Source: a virus
Virus record (IMG/VR): IMGVR_UViG_3300047300_000454
Span: 1 to 35,061 of that record
Direction: 5' to 3' (one strand)
DNA: 35,061 nt
Part shown: one piece after another, positions 8,401 to 16,046 of the stretch
Numbering within the stretch: position 1 is the stretch's first letter
Layout: the number at the start of each line of letters is the position of its first letter
Program-made: the position numbers and the translations under genes
Notes under the pieces: generated by a model
Seen by the model: the letters and a program-made list of their open reading frames with translations, nothing else
Databases searched by the model: none
What the model was told of the DNA's origin: nothing

Positions 8401-10126
8401 CCAGTTTTACTACCGTGAAGTAGGCAACACCGCAGAACTTCTTGCCCCAGCCGAAGCACAGAAATTGCTTGACCACATTGATGAGATGGTTAAGGAACTT
8501 GGAATCCGTGCAGATAACTATGTAGGTAACAAAGCAACACTCAAGAAACTTAAAGAGATTGCATCATCATCTTCTAAAGCAACTGGCACCCTGGAAGAAC
8601 TAGACACATACGCCAAGGCTGTAGCACTTAGGTCAACCAAAGACACATTGTTTGATGCGACAAGCCGCAACAACCTTCAAGACATTCTGCGCATTGTTGT
8701 CCCATTCGGTACAGCATGGACAGAGGTACTTGGTTCATACGCCCGTATCGCAGTAGAAGACCCAACCCGTATCCGCCGTGCACAACTTATGTTTGAAGGT
8801 GGGCGCAAAGCAGACATGAGCATTGTTGGTGGTCAAGAAGGACAAGGTTTCTTCTACAAGGATGCAACCACAGGTCAGTACACCTTTAACCTTCCAGGTT
8901 CAGGATGGGCAACTAAACTTCTCACAGGCGTAGAGGCTCCAATGCAGGCACCAATCAAGGGTCTGTCTCTTGGATTTAACTTCAACCCTGGCATCGGTCC
9001 AGTTCTTCAAACCGCAGCCTCAGAGATTATCCCTGACACTCCATCAACGGATTGGATTGTCAAGATGTTCCTGCCTTACGGCAGAACAAAAGGTTTGCCA
9101 CTGTTGCCTAAGTGGATTTCGCAGTTGGAAGATGTTGTCCGTGGCGACACCATGAACCTTGAAACTATCTATGGCAACACATACATGGAAACTATGCGTG
9201 CACTTTCCACTTCAGGTGAATACGACTTGACAGACGAAGCAGACAAAGCAAAGTTGTTTGCCGATGCCCGTAGCAAGGCTCGTGTTATCACTGGCTTACG
9301 CACAATGGCACAATTCGTTGGACCGACAAGCCCATCAGCAGAGTTCACTGCCAGTACAAAACAGGGTGATGTTTATGGTACGCAGTTGGTCAAAGAGTTC
9401 CAAAAGTTGCAGTCAGAAAACTACGACACAGCAGTAAAGCGTTTCCTTGAAATCTACGGCAATGACGCAATCCTGTATCTGTCTAACAAGACTGAATCTG
9501 TGGCTGGTGGTTTGGAAGCATCCAAGCAGTTCGGTGACTGGGAACGCAACAATAAGAAGTTGATGAAAGACTTTCCTGATGTCGCTGGGTTCATGGCTGA
9601 AGGCGGAGATGACTTCTCCTTTGAGGTATGGTCACGCCAGTTGAAGACAGGCAAACGCCGCAGGCTCAGTGACCGTGAGATGATTGCAGCCGCAGAATAC
9701 AGGGCTGCCTCCGCACAGTACCGTGAACTGCGTGCCAAACTTCCACCTAACCCAACTGCCGAACAATCTGCATGGTTGCGTTCATGGCGTATCCAGTTGA
9801 ACAAGGAATACCCTGGCTTCCCTGTTGTCGCTGAGTTCAATCCTGGCGAATACCCAGCAAAGATTGCTGAGATGAAGAAGATGCTTCAGGACCCATCTCT
9901 TGATGACAATGACACAGCGCAGGCTTTGAAGGAATACCTAAGCAAGCGTGATGATGCTGTTGCTCAGTATGTTTCTACTGGCGGTGCCGAAGGTGGTTTC
10001 AGCAGTGCTATTGCTGCTGCTCCTATCCGTGAGTGGTTGGCGCAGTGGGGTCGCACTCTAGTCGCTCAAACTCCTGAGTTCGCTAGAATCTACGACAGAC
10101 TTCTTTCTTATGAGGTAGAAAAATAA
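5465..10126 (+). CDS. Giant internal virion/ejection protein candidate
   Basis: At 1553 residues this is by far the largest gene. It is mostly alpha-helical by composition, with many Ala, Lys and Glu residues. There is no signal peptide, no long run of membrane segments and no collagen or tape-measure repeat. The N-terminal 60 residues are Gln/Ser/Asn-rich. The region around residues 1075-1110 contains RIVVPFGTAWTEVLGSYARI, a hydrophobic, possibly membrane-active stretch. I cannot identify a catalytic domain. Position between portal and scaffold, with three further proteins of similar style after it, matches internal or ejection proteins that short-tailed phages inject with DNA. A polymerase or peptidoglycan hydrolase domain hidden inside cannot be excluded. 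It starts 2 bases after the previous stop. Confidence 0.6.
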   Translation: MALSPWDPVNEDQSTADAVHNQQKVQQHASSADPAVAKRISEIYKNNPYIPANIVLAMAKQGVSDAALNAVKPLAAKQSQTSNDPNKPSNKSWFQRNVMDNFKTVSRWSFAALQAVPDMAQNLAAEAFSPNDSAGMSGFFKSTQLGTLMDDPSKAGEGFFVGEEAMKTQAQRAREYRGTINNHAWTVGRGAAQLAFKPGSKPYSLLSGFVDAAFNVATDPTTLAGPLIKEAKAARALIPALETAEELSVANKLAYQGAAGLTKAESAIFDASKFGQFITQDPRAVRLTERLAAIGADTARSADLKALDIITEFGDNISPEIAQRFAQADTVDKVRGLLAEASARLSKSPNEIMMPTDIREFSMAKATLGDIAKKAGASEGLGNTIDDIAERVSLFRSIRNSKWFTEMPEGTVVVGGAGIDRTKAIRTYSNYLIGAGIKKDSDQYMNVMREVVSAYSQTNPSVAREAVHDAFSLAFDTVFKEVGGNSEDAKTVLAKVIEATKAELTKARTYTIDETGVNIDGGAFQMMRKDLPDSVLADFSPDQWDNLVFQGPGAIGELADEMFVLPDYRQVRRLAGAMKFATANKTGDQRGLLTIAEFIQNDIWKPLSLATGGYLMRNMADAQVRIAMTGLDGFFNHPRDYIMWAMKRGKGFADILGKDFSATADELAGAWAKEQPEFVDAMTHGIHQHIKDPVAAKERNLLNGNWSAISRSSDAKAHTTGYIDNLRLLHSDPINGKISKIIASGESEADTLLQITDWLKSPEAAKERKKLVEYFKQGVRVVDPATGEYGYVKFPAGSISDETMAAWVQKLSPTKINTVVRGDNELRIVAAHNRVPLTMFDIDGKITAIRPEDMDIRDIAKHNFISGEGEVGSIISLGKNREGVVLSKKGVKLSVQEVHPGSAFADSGLGTRHLRTLIDQKGVEGKLAEVVKRAERGTAKGAGSVANKALEAKDHFTDKIFKDLFGTVTQKLERSPVFRQFYYREVGNTAELLAPAEAQKLLDHIDEMVKELGIRADNYVGNKATLKKLKEIASSSSKATGTLEELDTYAKAVALRSTKDTLFDATSRNNLQDILRIVVPFGTAWTEVLGSYARIAVEDPTRIRRAQLMFEGGRKADMSIVGGQEGQGFFYKDATTGQYTFNLPGSGWATKLLTGVEAPMQAPIKGLSLGFNFNPGIGPVLQTAASEIIPDTPSTDWIVKMFLPYGRTKGLPLLPKWISQLEDVVRGDTMNLETIYGNTYMETMRALSTSGEYDLTDEADKAKLFADARSKARVITGLRTMAQFVGPTSPSAEFTASTKQGDVYGTQLVKEFQKLQSENYDTAVKRFLEIYGNDAILYLSNKTESVAGGLEASKQFGDWERNNKKLMKDFPDVAGFMAEGGDDFSFEVWSRQLKTGKRRRLSDREMIAAAEYRAASAQYRELRAKLPPNPTAEQSAWLRSWRIQLNKEYPGFPVVAEFNPGEYPAKIAEMKKMLQDPSLDDNDTAQALKEYLSKRDDAVAQYVSTGGAEGGFSSAIAAAPIREWLAQWGRTLVAQTPEFARIYDRLLSYEVEK

Positions 10127-10128
10127 TT

Positions 10129-10863
10129 ATGGCTGATGGAAATGTAACCACCCCTAGCGAGACACCTCCTCCTGCTACCCCTACTGGGGGGAACTCCCTT
10201 CTGCCCACGCAGAAACTTGTACCACGAACAGTTGTAAATACTTCACCTGATTTCAAAACAACAGCCAATGACTTTGATGCTCAGGGCAGGTACATCGGTC
10301 AGGGTCTTGTGGACAAGAACGGTGTTATCACCCGTGGTCAGTATGGCAACGAAGCATATGCCCAACTTGCAGAGTTCAAGTCAGTTGCTGAACGAAAGAA
10401 CTTCCTTAACCGTCTCTATCAGGTTGGTCTATACCAAGGGTCTAAACCATCACAGACAGGCTTTGCCAGTAAAGACATCGCAGCGATGCAGGATGCTTTG
10501 GACTGGGCTAACTGGCGTGGGTACACCATTGATGTCGCTGCGACCATGATGGCTACAGAACTTGGAACAGTAACCAACGCTGGAAACCGTATCCGTACAA
10601 CATCTAAAGAAGACCTGCGTTCCGTGTTTAAACAGACCGCTAGTTCAATCCTGGGTCGCACCTTGTCTGACTCTGAGGTTGAAAAGTTCGTCAAGTCTTA
10701 CAACCAAAAGGAAGTATCTGAGGCTATGGGCGGTGCTTCTGCTCCTACTGCCGCCACTGCTGCTGAACAGGCAGTGACTGCTGCTGCTCCTGACGAGGCT
10801 GCCGCTATGGGGGCTTCCACACTAATGGATTTGTTTGACCAAAAGATTAAAGGACTTGGCTGA
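10129..10863 (+). CDS. Putative internal virion protein A
   Basis: This 244-residue protein is 2 bases downstream of the giant gene and shares a base with the next one (TGATG at 10861-10865). The N-terminal 25 residues are Pro/Thr-rich. The central part, about residues 85-205, is helical, and the C-terminal 40 residues are an Ala-rich linker ending in a short helix (LMDLFDQKIKGLG). I do not recognise a family. Translational coupling to its neighbours suggests equal expression with them, so a virion component or assembly factor is the likeliest role. Confidence 0.6.
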   Translation: MADGNVTTPSETPPPATPTGGNSLLPTQKLVPRTVVNTSPDFKTTANDFDAQGRYIGQGLVDKNGVITRGQYGNEAYAQLAEFKSVAERKNFLNRLYQVGLYQGSKPSQTGFASKDIAAMQDALDWANWRGYTIDVAATMMATELGTVTNAGNRIRTTSKEDLRSVFKQTASSILGRTLSDSEVEKFVKSYNQKEVSEAMGGASAPTAATAAEQAVTAAAPDEAAAMGASTLMDLFDQKIKGLG

Positions 10864-12620
10864 TGGCTGATTACGCACCAAATGAGAACTACTACTCCGA
10901 CCAAATCAAGGAGCAAGAAAAGTTACGCAAGAAGTTAGATAAGGCTTCTTACGATTCAGCCAAGCGTGGTTATGTAGTAGACGGAAAGATTTACACATCA
11001 ACCCAAATCAACAAAGCGTTGGCTGACATTGACACCAAGATTGCTGCCATCAAAAAGGAAGAAAAGAAGTACGGCAAGTACGGTCCTGATTTTGGCGAAT
11101 CGGCTAAGAGCAACGCTGCTGGTGAACAGTATGAGAAACTGCGTGCCGAGGCTGAAGGTATCAAGGTCACAGACTATGCGTCTGCTGTAGCCAACCTTCA
11201 GGCATGGAAAAAGGTTAATGACTTTGTTGCCGCTAACCCTGACATCAAGGTTGCTACCAATGTAAATGTCATTGTCAATGCTGGCGGTGGTAAAAGAGTC
11301 CGTAGAGTTATGCAACACGCTGTCCCTGTTGACCAAACCTGGGATGCCAACAACTTTGAGACAGCGCAAAAGACCGCTATTGAATGGGCTGAAAAAGACA
11401 CCACTAAAAGCGAGCGTGTCAAAACTTACGATGCTGGAGCCGCTTCTGTCTATGGCACTAAGAAGACTGTGACCAACCAGGAACTTCTTGATGCCCGTCT
11501 TGCCGAGATTGATGCAATTAACGCAGGCTCTGCCCCTGCTACCCCCGTGACTACGGCACCTGCTTCCACTCCGCCAACTGGCACGGAAGGAAAACCTGCT
11601 GTCTCTACGCCCAAAACTGCTTCTTCATCTGCCGCTAACTTCCGAATGAAAGAAGGGTTTGCCCCTGGTAAGCCATCAACGGGTGACGGTACAAACAACA
11701 GCACCCCTGGAACTGGCGGTGGTGGGGGCGGTCTTGGCGGTGGCGGTACAAGCACTGGTGCTGGTATCAAAACAAAACTTCCTAAGAACTGGGAAGCAAA
11801 GTTCCGTGAGATGTTCCCAACAAAAACATGGATGCTTGACCTTGACCGTTCAAAATACGCAGATGTATTCAAGGTCATCCAAGACGGTGTAAAGAACGAG
11901 GCTTGGCTTACCCCAGCAGGGCAACAGCGTTTCCTAGGACAACTTGATAACACCTCGTTCATTAAAGAACTTGCTTCTACAGACATGGTGCGTCAGGTAA
12001 AGGCTGTGGTTGGCGACCTTGGATTTGACTCCATGCCGTTCAACTCCTTCCTTACGAAAGCCATGAACATGGGATGGAAAGATGAAACCCTTAAGCAAGA
12101 GTTGTACAAAGAGGCTTTCCGTAAAGACGACACAGGCAAGTTCGTCAACCCAACTGCCGTTACCCGTGCTCAGGCATCTAATGATTACTTGGCAGTCAAG
12201 AAGATTGGAACAAGTTTCTTCAGCACAGTTGACGATGCCACGGTTCAGCAGACGCTGACTGGTGGGATGGTGATGCAGGATGTTGAGCGTCAACAGCGTG
12301 AACTGGCAAAGGCTAAGTATGGTCACTTGGCTAACCTTCTAGACCAAGGGTTCACTCTTGAGTCATTGACTTCATCGTTCAAGCAACAGGCTGCCCAACT
12401 TCTTGAGAAGGACATCAACAGCATTGACATGAGCCAGGCTGACTACGAGCAGGTTATCAACGCTGGCGAAGAAGGCAAGAAGCGCATGATGACCACGGGC
12501 GAATGGGAGATTAAGTTGCGTTCAGACCCACGCTACAACTGGGGTGCTACGCAGAACGCTAAGGATGAAGCACGCCGACTCTCGGCTAGTATTGCCCAAG
12601 CCTTTGGAAAGGTCATCTAA
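10863..12620 (+). CDS. Putative internal virion protein B
   Basis: This 585-residue protein has three parts: a Lys/Glu-rich helical N-terminus (residues 1-215), a long disordered linker of Pro/Thr/Ala and then Gly (about 220-300, with a run of glycines near 283-293), and a helical C-terminal domain (about 305-585) that ends with WEIKLRSDPRYNW and a final helix. The C-terminal style resembles structural proteins I associate with actinophages, but I cannot name the family. Both ends overlap the neighbouring genes by one base (TGATG upstream, TAATG downstream), showing strict coupling within the block. Confidence 0.6.
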   Translation: MADYAPNENYYSDQIKEQEKLRKKLDKASYDSAKRGYVVDGKIYTSTQINKALADIDTKIAAIKKEEKKYGKYGPDFGESAKSNAAGEQYEKLRAEAEGIKVTDYASAVANLQAWKKVNDFVAANPDIKVATNVNVIVNAGGGKRVRRVMQHAVPVDQTWDANNFETAQKTAIEWAEKDTTKSERVKTYDAGAASVYGTKKTVTNQELLDARLAEIDAINAGSAPATPVTTAPASTPPTGTEGKPAVSTPKTASSSAANFRMKEGFAPGKPSTGDGTNNSTPGTGGGGGGLGGGGTSTGAGIKTKLPKNWEAKFREMFPTKTWMLDLDRSKYADVFKVIQDGVKNEAWLTPAGQQRFLGQLDNTSFIKELASTDMVRQVKAVVGDLGFDSMPFNSFLTKAMNMGWKDETLKQELYKEAFRKDDTGKFVNPTAVTRAQASNDYLAVKKIGTSFFSTVDDATVQQTLTGGMVMQDVERQQRELAKAKYGHLANLLDQGFTLESLTSSFKQQAAQLLEKDINSIDMSQADYEQVINAGEEGKKRMMTTGEWEIKLRSDPRYNWGATQNAKDEARRLSASIAQAFGKVI

Positions 12621-13477
12621 TGGATGAGACAGCGTTTGACATTATCAGGAAAACCTTAGAGTATTACGGTTTGAAGGATGCTGACTTCCTCGCAGAAGTA
12701 CAAAAACTTTTCACCACAAAAGTAATCAGTGACAAATCCACAGTTGACGACATCGGCGTAGCCATGCAGTCCAGCCCAGCATTTGCCAAGCGGTTTCCTG
12801 CCAACAAAATACTGGCAGACAAAGGCAAGCCACAGTATTCCGTATCACAATACCTCCGCTTGGAAGCCGACTACAAGTCACGCCTACAAGCAGGTGGTAT
12901 GCCCCCAGGTTTCTACGACCAACCACAAGACCTACAGAAGTTCATCGCAGAAGATGTCTCCCCTGACGAACTCTCATCCCGTATCCAACTCGGATACCAA
13001 GCAGTAAGAAACGCACCCAAGGAAGTCGTTGACCAATTCAAGAGTCTCTACGGCGTATCTGAAGGCGACCTCGCTGCCTACTTCCTAGACCCTGAAGTAG
13101 CCAAACCAACCTTTGACAAATATGAAGCCGAACGCCAAGCCCGTGCTGCACAAATTGCAGCCCAAGGCTTAAGTCAGGCGAACATGCAGATTAGCCGTCA
13201 ACAGGCTGAAGACCTTGCCCGTGCTGGAATCACTGGCGACCAGGCACAGCAAGGGTTCACTGAGATTGGTGCTGCACAAGAACTTTATAACCCAATGGTT
13301 GCAGGAGAAACTGCCATCACACAGCAGGAACAAATCGCTGGAACCTTTAACACTAACGCTGAAGCACGCAAGAAGATTGCACAGCGTAAGCGTGAACGAC
13401 AAGCAGCCTTCCAAGCAGGCGGTGGTCTAGCCACCACCCAAGCAGGCGTTATCGGTCTTGGCACAGTAGGGCAGTAG
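12620..13477 (+). CDS. Putative internal virion protein C
   Basis: This 285-residue protein overlaps the preceding gene by one base and is the last of the four-gene block between portal and scaffold. It is helical, with a charged Gln/Ala/Arg-rich stretch (about residues 165-210) and an Arg/Lys-rich segment near 250-265 (ARKKIAQRKRERQAAFQ), followed by a Gly-rich hydrophobic tail. Such a basic segment could bind DNA inside the head. A CTTAAG motif with the extended CTTAAGTCAGG form lies within the gene at 13168. No family is recognised. Confidence 0.6.
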   Translation: MDETAFDIIRKTLEYYGLKDADFLAEVQKLFTTKVISDKSTVDDIGVAMQSSPAFAKRFPANKILADKGKPQYSVSQYLRLEADYKSRLQAGGMPPGFYDQPQDLQKFIAEDVSPDELSSRIQLGYQAVRNAPKEVVDQFKSLYGVSEGDLAAYFLDPEVAKPTFDKYEAERQARAAQIAAQGLSQANMQISRQQAEDLARAGITGDQAQQGFTEIGAAQELYNPMVAGETAITQQEQIAGTFNTNAEARKKIAQRKRERQAAFQAGGGLATTQAGVIGLGTVGQ

Positions 13478-13626
13478 CACACCAGTAAGCAATGTGCTAA
13501 CTTAAGTCTTGACCCCGATGGGGAGACATAGTTAGCAGCCCCCCTAGTTAACTATCGTAAAATGGGGTGTAACCAATGTAGCCATCGTGACCCTCCAGCA
13601 CGGTGTGGACTTAAGGAGAGTGCCAT
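13478..13626 (+). promoter_or_regulatory. Structured gap before the capsid operon
   Basis: This 149-base gap separates the internal-protein block from scaffold and capsid. It holds a 7-bp inverted repeat starting in the upstream stop (TAGCACA 13475-13481, TGTGCTA 13493-13499), a CCCC/GGGG hairpin (13513-13523), a perfect palindrome TAGTTAACTA (13545-13554) with a half copy at 13529-13534, and CTTAAG at 13501 and 13610. TTGACC (13509-13514) could be a -35 element but no good -10 follows. The hairpins lack a T-run. AAGGAG at 13613-13618, made partly by the last CTTAAG, is the ribosome-binding site of the scaffold gene. A separate promoter or processing site for the highly expressed capsid genes is likely but not shown. 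Confidence 0.4.
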
Positions 13627-14082
13627 ATGTCAGATTTCGCAGATGATTACTACGAGGAAGACGACCAGCCAGCAACCGAGCAGAACCCAGTTCGTGCACG
13701 GATGAAGCAACTGGAAAAAGAAAACCGTGAAGCCAAGAAACTTCTCGCTGAACTTCAAGCCTCCGCAAAGGAATTGACTTTTGTGAAGGCAGGGATTGAT
13801 GTGACGGACCCAAAGTTTAAGTACTTTGTTAAGGGTTATGACGGCGAACTTACTCCTGATGCAATCAAGCAGGCTGCGGAAGAAGCACAGTTGATTACAC
13901 CCCAAAGCAACCCAGCAGACGCAGACAAAGCAGCATGGCAGCAAACCAACAGGATTGCCGCAGGAGCAGAGACAGCATCTGAAGGACCATCTTGGATTAA
14001 GCGAATCAACGATGCTCAATCCTCGGATGAAATAGCAGCGATTTTTGCAGAGGCACAAGCCCAAGGTGTGAACCTGGGGTAA
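13627..14082 (+). CDS. Scaffold-like protein
   Basis: This 151-residue acidic protein lies directly before the major capsid gene, where scaffolding proteins are found. It begins with a strongly acidic patch (DDYYEEDD), followed by a charged helix at about residues 25-52 (RMKQLEKENREAKKLLAEL) with coiled-coil character. An Ala/Gln-rich middle and a short helical C-terminus follow, and the C-terminus may bind capsid subunits. Scaffolds guide capsid assembly and are usually removed afterwards. Identification comes from position, size and composition, since the family has low sequence conservation. A clear AAGGAG lies 9 bases before the ATG. Confidence 0.75.
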   Translation: MSDFADDYYEEDDQPATEQNPVRARMKQLEKENREAKKLLAELQASAKELTFVKAGIDVTDPKFKYFVKGYDGELTPDAIKQAAEEAQLITPQSNPADADKAAWQQTNRIAAGAETASEGPSWIKRINDAQSSDEIAAIFAEAQAQGVNLG

Positions 14083-14118
14083 CAACCAAACCCTCTATCC
14101 CCTAAAGGAACAAAAATC

Positions 14119-15099
14119 ATGGCTGATTACTACGCAGCAACTACGGGTACCTCTGCCCTCTCAGTGGACCAGGTGGCATTTGAGAAGTTGGCATACTTTG
14201 CCCTTCGCCCCGAAATGTACTTTGACCAGTTCGCAGATGTCCAAGCGACAAACGCAACGAACCCAGGTGCATCAGTCAAGTTCACAGTCTTCGCAGACCT
14301 TGCAGCAGCAACCACTGCTCTTGGTGAAGCAGAAGATGTTACCCCTGTCGCAATGTCCGACAGCCAGGTGACTGTGACCCTCAACGAGTACGGTAATGCA
14401 ACGGTCACAACCGCCAAGTTGCGTGCATCTTCGTTCCTTCCTGTGGACCCAGTAGCCGCTAACGCTGTTGGTTACAACGCTGGTTTGTCAATTGACACCA
14501 TCGCACGAAATGTCCTTCAGGCTGGTACAAATGTTCTTTACGCAACAGGTGGTGCAACCGACCCAACTGCTCGTAATGAGATTTCCACCGATGACACCCT
14601 TACCGCTAACGATGTCCGTAAGGCTGTCGCTCAGTTGCGTAAGGCAAATGTCCCAACGATTGACGGCAAGTATGTCGGCTTCATCCACCCCGATGTTTCC
14701 TACGACTTCCGTTCGGCAACCGATGCAGCCGCATGGCGTACCCCAGCCAACTATGTAAATCCTAAGGGCATTTACAACGGCGAAATCGGTGAGTTTGAAG
14801 GAGTCCGTTTCATTGAATCGCCTCGTGCACCTCTGTTCGCAGATGCAGGTAACGGTTCAGGTTCAACGGGAACCATTGACGCATACGGCACACTCATCAT
14901 GGGTCGCCAGGCACTTGCCAAGGCAATCTCCATGGGTGGCGAGTACGGCGCACAGCCAACCATCGTGTACGGCACAGTGACTGACCTCCTCCAGCGTTTC
15001 CGCCCAGTGGGTTGGAAGCACTTTGTTGGTTACGGCGTGTTCCGTCAGGAAGCATTGCGCCGCATTGAGTCCTGCTCAACGATTGGCACCAACGCCTAA
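14119..15099 (+). CDS. Major capsid protein
   Basis: This 326-residue protein is the likely main shell subunit. Its overall pattern matches the N4-gp56-like branch of HK97-fold capsid proteins: an N-terminal helix (VAFEKLAYFALRPEMYFDQF), a segment with PGASVKFTVF, then DVTPVAMSDSQVTVTLNEYG, and a C-terminal half with LRKANVPTIDGKYVGFIHPD. It follows the scaffold by 36 bases, with AAAGGA ahead of its ATG, and ends just before the strongest terminator in the window. It keeps the high Ala/Thr content and favoured codons of an abundant protein. The exact family name is from memory. Confidence 0.88.
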   Translation: MADYYAATTGTSALSVDQVAFEKLAYFALRPEMYFDQFADVQATNATNPGASVKFTVFADLAAATTALGEAEDVTPVAMSDSQVTVTLNEYGNATVTTAKLRASSFLPVDPVAANAVGYNAGLSIDTIARNVLQAGTNVLYATGGATDPTARNEISTDDTLTANDVRKAVAQLRKANVPTIDGKYVGFIHPDVSYDFRSATDAAAWRTPANYVNPKGIYNGEIGEFEGVRFIESPRAPLFADAGNGSGSTGTIDAYGTLIMGRQALAKAISMGGEYGAQPTIVYGTVTDLLQRFRPVGWKHFVGYGVFRQEALRRIESCSTIGTNA

Positions 15100-15123
15100 T
15101 TATTCCCGACAAGGAATTGCGGA

Positions 15124-15150
15124 AGCCCTCACCGAAAGGTGGGGGCTTTT
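15124..15150 (+). terminator. Rho-independent terminator after capsid gene
   Basis: AGCCCTCACC (15124-15133) pairs with GGTGGGGGCT (15138-15147) around a GAAA tetraloop, with one G-T pair in ten, and runs into TTTT. This is a classic strong terminator. It lies 25 bases after the capsid stop and would set capsid apart from the downstream tail genes, which then need read-through or their own promoter. Confidence 0.9.
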
Positions 15151-15164
15151 GCTATTCTTAAGAC

Positions 15165-15422
15165 ATGGCTATCTTCACCCCACCCACAGATAACTATGTG
15201 AATTGGGCTTTGCCAGGTGAGCGTGGAATCTTTGCCGTACTTAAGCCAGGACTTCGTGGGCGCAATGTGTTCAAGTTAACTGATGGTTCATTCACTGAGT
15301 TTCAGCCAGCAAACTATGAAGACATTGCTATCACCTACCACGGTGGGCATATCCATGAAATCACTGCACAAGAACAGGCAGACCTTGAGGCTGCTGGATA
15401 CGGGGACTACATTGAAGCATAG
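15165..15422 (+). CDS. Small head/tail-region protein
   Basis: This 85-residue protein follows the capsid terminator. It has a mixed beta-like N-terminus and ends in the acidic helix EQADLEAAGYGDYIEA, a type of ending I recall from small head-region proteins of actinophages. Function is unknown. There is no ribosome-binding site: CTTAAG ends 2 bases before the ATG. A -10-like TATTCT (15153-15158) ends 6 bases before the ATG, which would place the transcription start on the start codon. A leaderless transcript is therefore possible. Confidence 0.7.
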   Translation: MAIFTPPTDNYVNWALPGERGIFAVLKPGLRGRNVFKLTDGSFTEFQPANYEDIAITYHGGHIHEITAQEQADLEAAGYGDYIEA

Positions 15423-15687
15423 GGAAACACATCCTGGTTTGGATGTTGAGGGTTGTTTCGGATGCAAAGTGGCAGGGGTTCAGATTGGTTCTAACTCCAC
15501 TACTACTCGTGGGGCGCAGGTCGCTGAGATAAATCAGAGGGCTAAGAACTGGGACAAAGACTTGCCTGCTTATAAGCGTCTTCGCAAGGAAGGTCTACAG
15601 CCTAAGACAATTGACGGTTGCCACGCTGTTGAACAGTTAGCAACTTCACGCCATCAAATTGAGGGCACTCCTCCTCCAATGGATTAG
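15412..15687 (+). CDS. Small Cys-containing conserved phage protein
   Basis: This protein of about 91 residues contains CFGCK near residue 15 and a helical basic stretch WDKDLPAYKRLRKEGLQP. That arrangement resembles a short protein often seen among actinophage head and tail genes. Its function is unknown; the two nearby cysteines and a later Cys/His (DGCHAVEQ) could bind a metal. The start is uncertain: TTG at 15412 overlaps the upstream stop and gives all of the recognisable region. A further TTG at 15442 would cut closer to the motif, and an ATG at 15352 would overlap the upstream gene by 70 bases. Confidence 0.6.
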   Translation: MKHRETHPGLDVEGCFGCKVAGVQIGSNSTTTRGAQVAEINQRAKNWDKDLPAYKRLRKEGLQPKTIDGCHAVEQLATSRHQIEGTPPPMD

Positions 15688-15705
15688 TGCTATCATCTAA
15701 CCCGT

Positions 15706-16044
15706 ATGGCTCAACCTGCTGACCAAGACCTAACTATCACTCGTGGTGATACTGAAACCCTAGTAGTAACTATTACTACCGATGGGTCTACACCTGTTGA
15801 CATTACGGGGCGTACCTACCGTGCCCAAATCCGTAGCCAGCAAGACTCCACCACTGTCAAGGCTTCATTCTCCTGCACCGTAACTTATGGCACAACTGGT
15901 CAAGTCACTTGTGTTCTTTCTGCAACCAACTCTGCCATGCTTTCTGCTGGTCTGTATTTTTGGGACCTTGAAGAAAATGCGTCAGGCGTTATCTCAACAA
16001 TCCTGTCAGGTAATGTCACGGTTCTTGCTGATGTGACGAGGTAG
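15706..16044 (+). CDS. Beta-rich tail/baseplate-type protein
   Basis: This 112-residue protein is almost all beta-strand by composition and opens with [18 protein letters not shown], a pattern I know from small Ig-like or BppU-N-terminal-type proteins in tail and baseplate regions. It ends 2 bases before the collagen-like fibre gene, so it may be the adaptor that attaches the fibre to the tail. The specific partner is inference. A -10-like TATCAT lies 9 bases before the start, and no good ribosome-binding site is visible. Confidence 0.65.
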   Translation: MAQPADQDLTITRGDTETLVVTITTDGSTPVDITGRTYRAQIRSQQDSTTVKASFSCTVTYGTTGQVTCVLSATNSAMLSAGLYFWDLEENASGVISTILSGNVTVLADVTR

Positions 16045-16046
16045 CG

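Noticed and set aside
12618-12622. Programmed frameshift joining 10863-12620 and 12620-13477
   Set aside because: TAATG overlaps are ordinary translational coupling. No slippery heptamer was seen at the junction.
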